Source of the DNA: Fistularia commersonii
Lineage: Eukaryota; Chordata; Actinopteri; Syngnathiformes; Fistulariidae
NCBI GenBank assembly: GCA_037954325.1
Contig: JBBMNZ010000018.1
Location: 12,724,501 to 12,788,500 of the forward strand
Direction: 5' to 3'
DNA length: 64,000 nucleotides
Positions within the stretch are counted from its first letter, which is position 1, and every line of letters starts with the position of its first letter. Below, piece by piece: positions 35,201 through 43,400 of the stretch. Made by a program: the position numbers and the translations under genes. The notes under the pieces were generated by a model, which was given only the letters and a program-made list of their open reading frames with translations, searched no databases and had not been told where the DNA came from.

Positions 35201-38200
35201 CCGATCTGCCGTCGCTATACCGAAAAAGAGAAATGCGAAGTGGCATTTTCACACAGTTCATAAAACTACAGCACCCGACTTCCAAAAAAGTACTCTGTTG
35301 TGGTGCGCCATAAGGGTTCATGCAGTTATGCAAGATCCACAAACATTTATTGTGTTAAGTATACTCAGTAGATATAGCAATAAATATATATTCAGCATTT
35401 TTAGTGGAGATAGATCATTTGAAAAGGAGCTCACAAGGCGAAAAATGTGTCCGCACCCCTGCTTTACAATGTAGCCAAAAATAAAATAAAATAGAATTGT
35501 AAAAAAAAACGGTTAGAAAAGCAGGAAAGCCAGTTGAACAGGTGGGTTTTCTCAAGTAGTGATTTGGCATCAGAAAGTCATTTCCAGTGACGAGGAGGAG
35601 TTCGCACTGTAGCACGTATCCAAGCTGGGACAACGACACATGAGGAAGTCTGTACTTCCCCTGAACGACGGCTCAAAATGACGTGGAAAATCTATCTGGT
35701 GTTGAAGCTGCAGCCTCGCCGGTGACATCAGGATACAACTGTGGAAACTGCAGATGTGAGACAGCAGCAATATCAACCAAACCGGCCAACAGAAGCTGCA
35801 GAAACACGATCTCCGCCTATGTTGAAAGATGAGCACGTCGCTTTTCCCTTTTTCCTCTGGAATCACCCAAATCAGAATCAGAATACTATATTTGTCCCCC
35901 AGGGGGGTAAATTGCTTTTCGTTGAAAGCAGCTCCTGCTATGGAGTCGAGTGGGGAAGAATCAAAATAGAACTCTAAATGAAAATAAAGAATAAAATACC
36001 AAATAATAAAAAGAACAGTAAAGATTGAAATAAAGAAATTAAAAAAAAGTTTATAAAATAATAAAAATAATAACATAAAATAATAAGGTGTGTAAAAATA
36101 TAAAAAAATATAGGCAATGTATCAGAAAATTAGAATATTGTGATAAAATTCTTTATCTTCTGTAATGCAATTAAAAAAACAAAAATCACTTTTTCATGAT
36201 ATTCTACTGTTTTGAGATAGGATTTTTGAGTTTTCTTAATATGTAAGCCATAATCAGCAATATCAAAATAATAAAAGGCTTGCAATATTTCAGTTGATTT
36301 GTAATGAATCCAGAATGTATGACATTTTTGTTTTTGTAATTGCATTACAGAAGATAAAGAACAATATTCAACAATATTCACAATACTCTAATTTTCTGAG
36401 ACAGTCCTGTGTGCATGTGTATTTACAATTACATGATTGCATGTAGTAGTTTTGTGTATAAGTAGGGGTTGTTTTACAGTAAAACATTTATTGAATGTAC
36501 AGAGAGGTTCCCCAAAGGAAGATATATAGAAAAGGCCAGGGTTTGAGGCGGGTCCAGGTTATGGTGGCTTGTTATGTAAACGGAAGAGTTGGCCAGCAGA
36601 GAGTAGGTCTAACGGGGGTGGTTATCGCTAACGGTGGGGTCGTTCGTCGGGTTTACCCGCATCGGAATGTGAAAAGGTGAAGGTAAACAAAGGAGTGAAA
36701 CCTGTTGGATCACATGGACTGAGGTTCGTGTGGGAGTTACCGGGAGCTGCTTCTGGTGGTGAACCTTCCCTGGTCCGTGTGTGCGAGAAGATTTCGACAA
36801 GATTTCATCAGGACCTGGATGACTGAGGACCTCGAAGACATGTTCTAACACCAGATGCTGTTTGTCTGGCTGTTGCGCGGCTTCGGTCATTGGGAAAAGG
36901 GGGGAAAACACTTAAAACTGTAGCGGTCGCATGATTGAGTTTTACTACATTTCCCTCAGATCTGGTGAATTTTAAACCGCACTCATCCTTGCACCCGCAC
37001 GTGAGTTGCGCACTGAGCTGCACTCAAATGTCTCATTGCACTGCCGCTGTTCTGTTGCACTGTTCATATTCATATCATATTTAAAATAATAGTTACACTC
37101 TTCCTATCGGCACATATCCAAATGCACCGCGGACAGCAAAGTAGGAATTTCAATGTGACAATAAACACTTTAAATCTGCATTTTTCTGTCTTATTTTCAT
37201 GTCTTATTTTCCTTGAAACATAAAATAAAAAAAGCCACTAGGTAGCACTCTCTTATGTGTTGTGCATTGTCTCTGTACAAGTCACAATTGAAATCTACAA
37301 ACACGCGTCTCCGAGGACTAGTTATGGTGATCGGCGCGGGAAAAAAAAAAAAACAAAGCGGTCGTTTTCGCCGACAGTTTCTCAGCGGTCAAAGCAAAAC
37401 TGAAAGGCCGGCACTTATGTCATGTGTTTATTTACTGAGGTAAGACGCCGGCTTTGCCCATTTCCATAACGGAGTGTCTCCTGCAAGCAGGAGACACCCC
37501 CCCCCACACACACACACACACACACCCTTGCAGTTCGTCTAGGTCACGCCGACACAGACGACGACTGCAACGGCACCCAAACTCAATCCCCCCGTAGTTA
37601 AAACCCCATCCACGTGTTCACGTGTGTTTCTTAAATATTCACAATCTCTCCTCACTTGCATTAAAATCGACAATCTTCTGCCGCTCGACATCTGGTTTAC
37701 CGTGAGGTGGCCCAACCGGCACAACGCGGTCGCACGACACCGAACGGCGCTCGGCTCCGTCCTGCGGCCCAAATTGGATTAAGTCGCAAAACCGTTTTTA
37801 CAGATGCTAATCGCCGGATTAGAATCATAAGGTCTCCTTTGCTCGGGAACAAGAAAAGGAATGCGGGAGGAGCGCCAACTGAAAACAGACCTTCGGAGAA
37901 AGAGAGCTCGACAAACATAAACATGGTCAATAAGAGATAGAAGCTAGAACCTTCGGATTTCTCCGTTTGGTCCCTCCGGTCGGTACATCTTCCCAACACA
38001 TCCATGTCTCGGCCACTGATGTGTGTTTTGAATACTCAACAGTTGGGACACACTGTCATTCATGCAAAGCTGTTTTGTTACCATGCAAACGAATAGACAC
38101 ACACACACACGCGTCACCGCGGAGCACGAGATCATTTATCATCCCTTCAATATTTGGTTGTCAGAATTATTAATGTTTGGTCAAAGCTGCTATATTTTGG

Positions 38201-40441
38201 TTTACCAGTGGAGATGAGATTGATTATCTCACCTCTGTGCTCTATTTATCGTTTGCCAGTAAATTTTTGAAGCATAATAAACACCGTATTTGCAGATTGG
38301 CTGCAGATCCCAGTAGAAACAGAACACTGGGGCGACGAGAGAAAATCCTCTATTAAATCTACTCGGCGGAGGCGCGTGTCAGCGGGGGCAGAAACGCAAA
38401 CCAAATGAAGTCCGCTTCCTCATCCGCAGCGACGCTGCACGCAGAACTGTAGCGGGGGTGTGTGTGTGTGTGAGCGTGAGTGTGTTTTCTCTTTTTATAC
38501 AAACAATACCGTCTTGTGTGTCACTCGGCTCCTTTATCTGCGTTATCAGGGCCAACTGTTACGATGTTTTAAAATGTGTGTTTGTGTATGCGCAAGAGAG
38601 AGAGAGAGAGAGAGAGTGTGTGAGGTAAACAGGAGGTGGTGTGTGTGATCTCATTCTCAGGGACAGGCAACTTCTCCAGGGACAAAGATTAAAAAAAAAA
38701 AAAGAAAAAAAACACACACAGCCCCTTCCGACAAAGCTGGAGACAATGGTCTGGGCAGGGGTTCTCAGCGTGAGCGCTTCTCTCTTATTTCACTCACAAA
38801 CTAAAGCCTTAATGCTCTCCACGCAGTCAGATTGTCTTATTACAGAATGCTTTAAGTGGAAAAACAAGTGCATAATGTTCCTGCGCACACGCCGGCTCAC
38901 TTTGGACGGTCGCCGGTCACCGGCGTCGGCCGTGTTAAACACCAGCAGCTGGAATCCCGTCCGTCTGCCGGTGGATTCACCGCAGCTTCCTGGCGGTAAA
39001 ACGGATTGTAACTCGACGCCGATTGTCTGCAGCCGTGTTTAACAACGCAGTCAACCACAGCCCACAGCGGCGGGACTCGACGGATTCCTATTGGTGCACG
39101 CGCCAGAACCGTGCAAGCCGTGGAACACACCAAGTGGTCTGAAAACAAAAACTGTACGGAGCGGATCCATGATGTATTTTATTAAAAATACATGATACAT
39201 ACAGTGGATCCTGTAAGCTCCCGTGAAAAGTGAATTTCCTCAAAGTAAAGACAATTTAATAATATTTACAGATATATTAACCCTAAACGAACCTCACTCA
39301 ACCCTTTACGAACCTCCCTGCGCACGCGCCATATGCTTGACTGGCCTTTTTTTCTTCTTCAGAAACATCGTTATAGGCAGTTGCTGCCTCCAATTTTTTT
39401 TTTTTTCTATTTAAAAATGGTTTTATAAACTGCCACGGGCCCGTCGATCAAGTTACAAAAGTGGACCGTCCGAACCATATTGTCGTCCCAATCTTGCGAC
39501 AAATTTTGCAGGCCTGAAATTAATTTTAGTTTAATATTACTCACTTTTTTTCACTTTTTTACTGTGTTTTTTTCCTTCTTAGACCAGAATATAGCTATTT
39601 TATCTTTTTTTTTTTTTTTAAATACTGCAAAAAAAAAAAACCTACAGAATGAAAAAATTGCGAGAACTGAATTACAAAAAAAAAAAGTAGCGAGAGCGCA
39701 AAAGCCGAGGCTCCACTGTACATGTGCATGCATAAACTGCAATTTTAAATAAGGAAGCTAGATCTAAACCACCACCAATGTGAAACACCCGACGGAAATG
39801 TGAACCACTTCGTGACGTGACCACTCCGCAGAGTTTAATCCAGTCATTTGGATTCATTTCATCCTAAAAAGCAGCTTGGGTCTGGCCAGGGGCAAGAGTT
39901 TGGGGACAAAAAAAAAAAAAAAAAGCAAGGAAGTGAGAGGAAGGAGGAAGCAAAAACAGGAGAGGAAGTTTACTATAAGGCAAGAAAAAGTGATGAGCAG
40001 GAAAGGACATGGCGGGAAAGGGGGGGGGAGCATACGGGGATCATACAGCCTATCTGTGTTGCGGAAACGCTGGCTGTACTTCCTGTCGTTTTACTCGAAT
40101 TTCCTAAATAAGCTTTTGTTTTCAGTCACAGCCGAGCATCTAAAACCGCGAAAAACGCTGTGGGTGTTGTGGATTTAGCGGCCTTTAGCATTGGATATGC
40201 TAAGCTATCACAACAGACCAAGAGATGTACCTGAAACATGTGTTTCTACGACTTTGGGGTCAAGTTGGGAGACAAGAGCAATAAAGAGGCCATTAATTCT
40301 GGAGGCTGGAGCCGCCTTGGAGAGGGGGATGCCATTATAAAGAGAAGTGAATGGAAAATTGTGTCAATGGAACACAAGGACGGAGCCTTTGAATAAACAG
40401 AGCTGGTGACTCACCCTTTCTGGGATAGGAGAGATGGCCTG

Positions 40442-40487
<46 letters not shown>

Positions 40488-43400
40488 AGGGAGGGGGGTT
40501 TGCGGGGTACAAAACTGCCTACAGTGCCCCTCGAAACACACCAGCGCAGGCATTCATGCGTGCACACGGTCTAAATCATGCGTTGCTCAGTTGGCTGGAT
40601 GAAGACAAGCTCTCCATTGTCCAAAGCTCTCACCTAAAATCATTGCTTCGAGCAGAGCGGGGGTTTTGTGTTGCGTGATTGCTCGATGAGTGTGTGCAGG
40701 GTAGGTAAGGCTCTTTATTGTTCCTGTGGGAAAATATCTTTGGGGGATATTTATTCTTGACTTATGTTAAAAAACTAGGTTAAAAGCGCATCGACAATGA
40801 ATCTCCGCTCTACAACCGTGTGTTTCTCAAGTGTGTGAATAAATGCATTTGTAAGATAAACTGGGTTTACGACACGGCCGAAGGGTGGAAGGGGAGAGAG
40901 TGGAAGGCAGCAAAATAGAGCGGCGCCGGCTGAAAGAGCTGAGATACAAGTTAAATTAAAGAAATTTGATATATTTTCATAAATTCATTTCAACAGTACC
41001 TGTTCAGGTTGGTGAGGAATACATTTTAATGCTGTTTTCAAGTAATATCTTAGCCTTGGTTACCACATTGTCAGAGTATATTACAGCACTGTCATTAAAT
41101 TGCAGCTAAAAAAAAAGTCAAACTTTCCATAGGTATATAAAATAATCAATAAGGTGCAGCTACGAAGAGATTTTGCGCACGTGTTCATTCCGATGGGATG
41201 GGAAGAGCCCCCTCAACCCTCGGAACCGGAGCGCCTTCGCAAAACCCCGATCGAGGAATCAAAACTACCATCTAAGACCTCCGCGGCCGGATTGTGTTAA
41301 TGCCAGAGATTAAACGCATAAAGGTGAGTCTCAAACGCAGAGCTTTGACCGCTCGGCTTGCGGCAGAATAGGCAAGGCTGCAGCGACGGTTTAGCATCTC
41401 ATCATTCGGTCATGATATGAAATCATGATTCAGAGATGATATGAACTTGTGTCGAAACTGCAAAATTCTCGGGTGATTCAACCTGTTCTCAAATTCAAAA
41501 ATAATAAAGGCGCGCTAGTGAACCGGCTCCCTCTCTTGAATCTTAAAAACATCGAGAACCCCCATCGACGCGTGGACTTGTTTGGGAGAAACTTGTTTGA
41601 AAAATCCGTGGAACTCCCGCGCTTTCCAACAAGAGGGGCCTTTGTGAACTCCCGAGCAAAGCTCCGAGGCCAAAGTCCGGATCAAAAACAATAAGAAGAC
41701 TATCTTAATATGATTCATGTGTTTCGGGAGAGGATTTAATACTTGTGACACAGAGAAACATGGCAAAGTCCAAAACAAGGCCTTCATTTCCAAATAAACA
41801 AGCCCGGGAGGTGCAAACGGGTCCAAAATAATAACAACACGACGGTCACACTATGAATCACCTCGCAGATGGTGAAAACATTCTCGGTTCGGAAAACAGC
41901 TTGAAGTCCGGAGAAAAACGATAAACTGTTTTCCGTCGCTCACAAGTTGTTGATTATTGTCCCCCCCCCCCCCTCGCATCCACATGCCACGGAACAGTGA
42001 ATAATTCAGGAATGTCGAGCGTCCGTCGGACGCGCTCTTCATCTTCCCCGACTTTAATTCACCTGTGGCGCTGCAGATCAGGAACCCGAGTTATGTCTTG
42101 CGGTCAAATAGGAAAATGACTTTTGTTTTGATCCGAGAGCCGCCGCGGGCTGAGAGCGTCACAGGACGAAGGCGGAAACATTAACAATTATAAACATAGT
42201 CAATGCAACCATTGAAGATCATGGAAAGAATTCAGTCATGGGGGAAAAAAAAAAAAAGTTTAAAAAATACAAATAAATGGATAAAGCACACTAGAAATTA
42301 TATTGTAAAGTTCTCCGGGTGACGCGTTCAAGCCAAAGAAGCAACGCCCAGATCCAAATATCAGGGGCAGCTGACCGGTAAATGTGTTGTGACATGCTTC
42401 TCTTCATATTAGTCATTTGAAAGGGGGGTCATGTTCTAAACTAAATTTCAAAGCTCTGTATTTAGAGGCCCCTGGGTTGTTTTTGGGTGAAGGCTGATTA
42501 GATTTTCAACACTGCTGGTCGGGTGTTATTTACTTGTGCGACCTGCGGTGAAGCCGAGAGAAAAAGACGATGAAGCTCTTCCACAAACGGGGAAAGTCAC
42601 AGCACCTTTTTTTTTTTAATGGAATTTTTTTCTTTCACGCAGAACCTGCGGGAACTGTTTGGCGGGCGTTTACATTTTTCATTCGATCATTTTCTATACT
42701 GACGCGAGGTCACGCGAGGTCGCCTATCCCAGCTGTGATTGGACGAGAGGCGGGGTTCACCCCGGATCGATCACGGGACCGCGTGGAGAAATATCGCCGT
42801 TCACTCTCATTCAAATATCAGATTCACACATCCTTCAGAGACATAAAGAACGGCCCCTTTGTCGGAACCGAATCGGCAACGTGTTTGTGGTATGTTGGAA
42901 GCGCTATCCACTGCGCCACTATGCGGCGTCTACATTTTTCATAGTTAAGTTAAAAGCAGGAATGACGTGAGCATGACTTTGCATCCCGTCCACGACCCAA
43001 TTACAGCTTCTCCTTCGAGAATGCCGCAGCCCGCGGAACCGCGTGGAGACGACGCCGGGACCGTGACAGATCGCGGTTACGTGAGACCCGTTGCGGGAGC
43101 GGCGCCGGGGTCGACGACGCCGAGGCCACTCGTGACAACGGTAATCCAGAAAATCGGTCGTAGTTAAACCGCCCCGTGATGCGTTCTGGATTTCGGATGA
43201 GGATTTAAACAGGTGGGTCCGATTCGAGAAAAACCCGGGGTGAAAGGTCGAAGGATGAACGAAACGGTATCCAACGACAGGAAATGAGGTGGTCGTGTGA
43301 AAAGCTACATGTAGGGTTGAATTTACAGGGTGAGGAGGTGTGCAAGCGTGCATGTGCACACACACATATACAAAAACACAAATTAGCATGGTGGGTAAGC

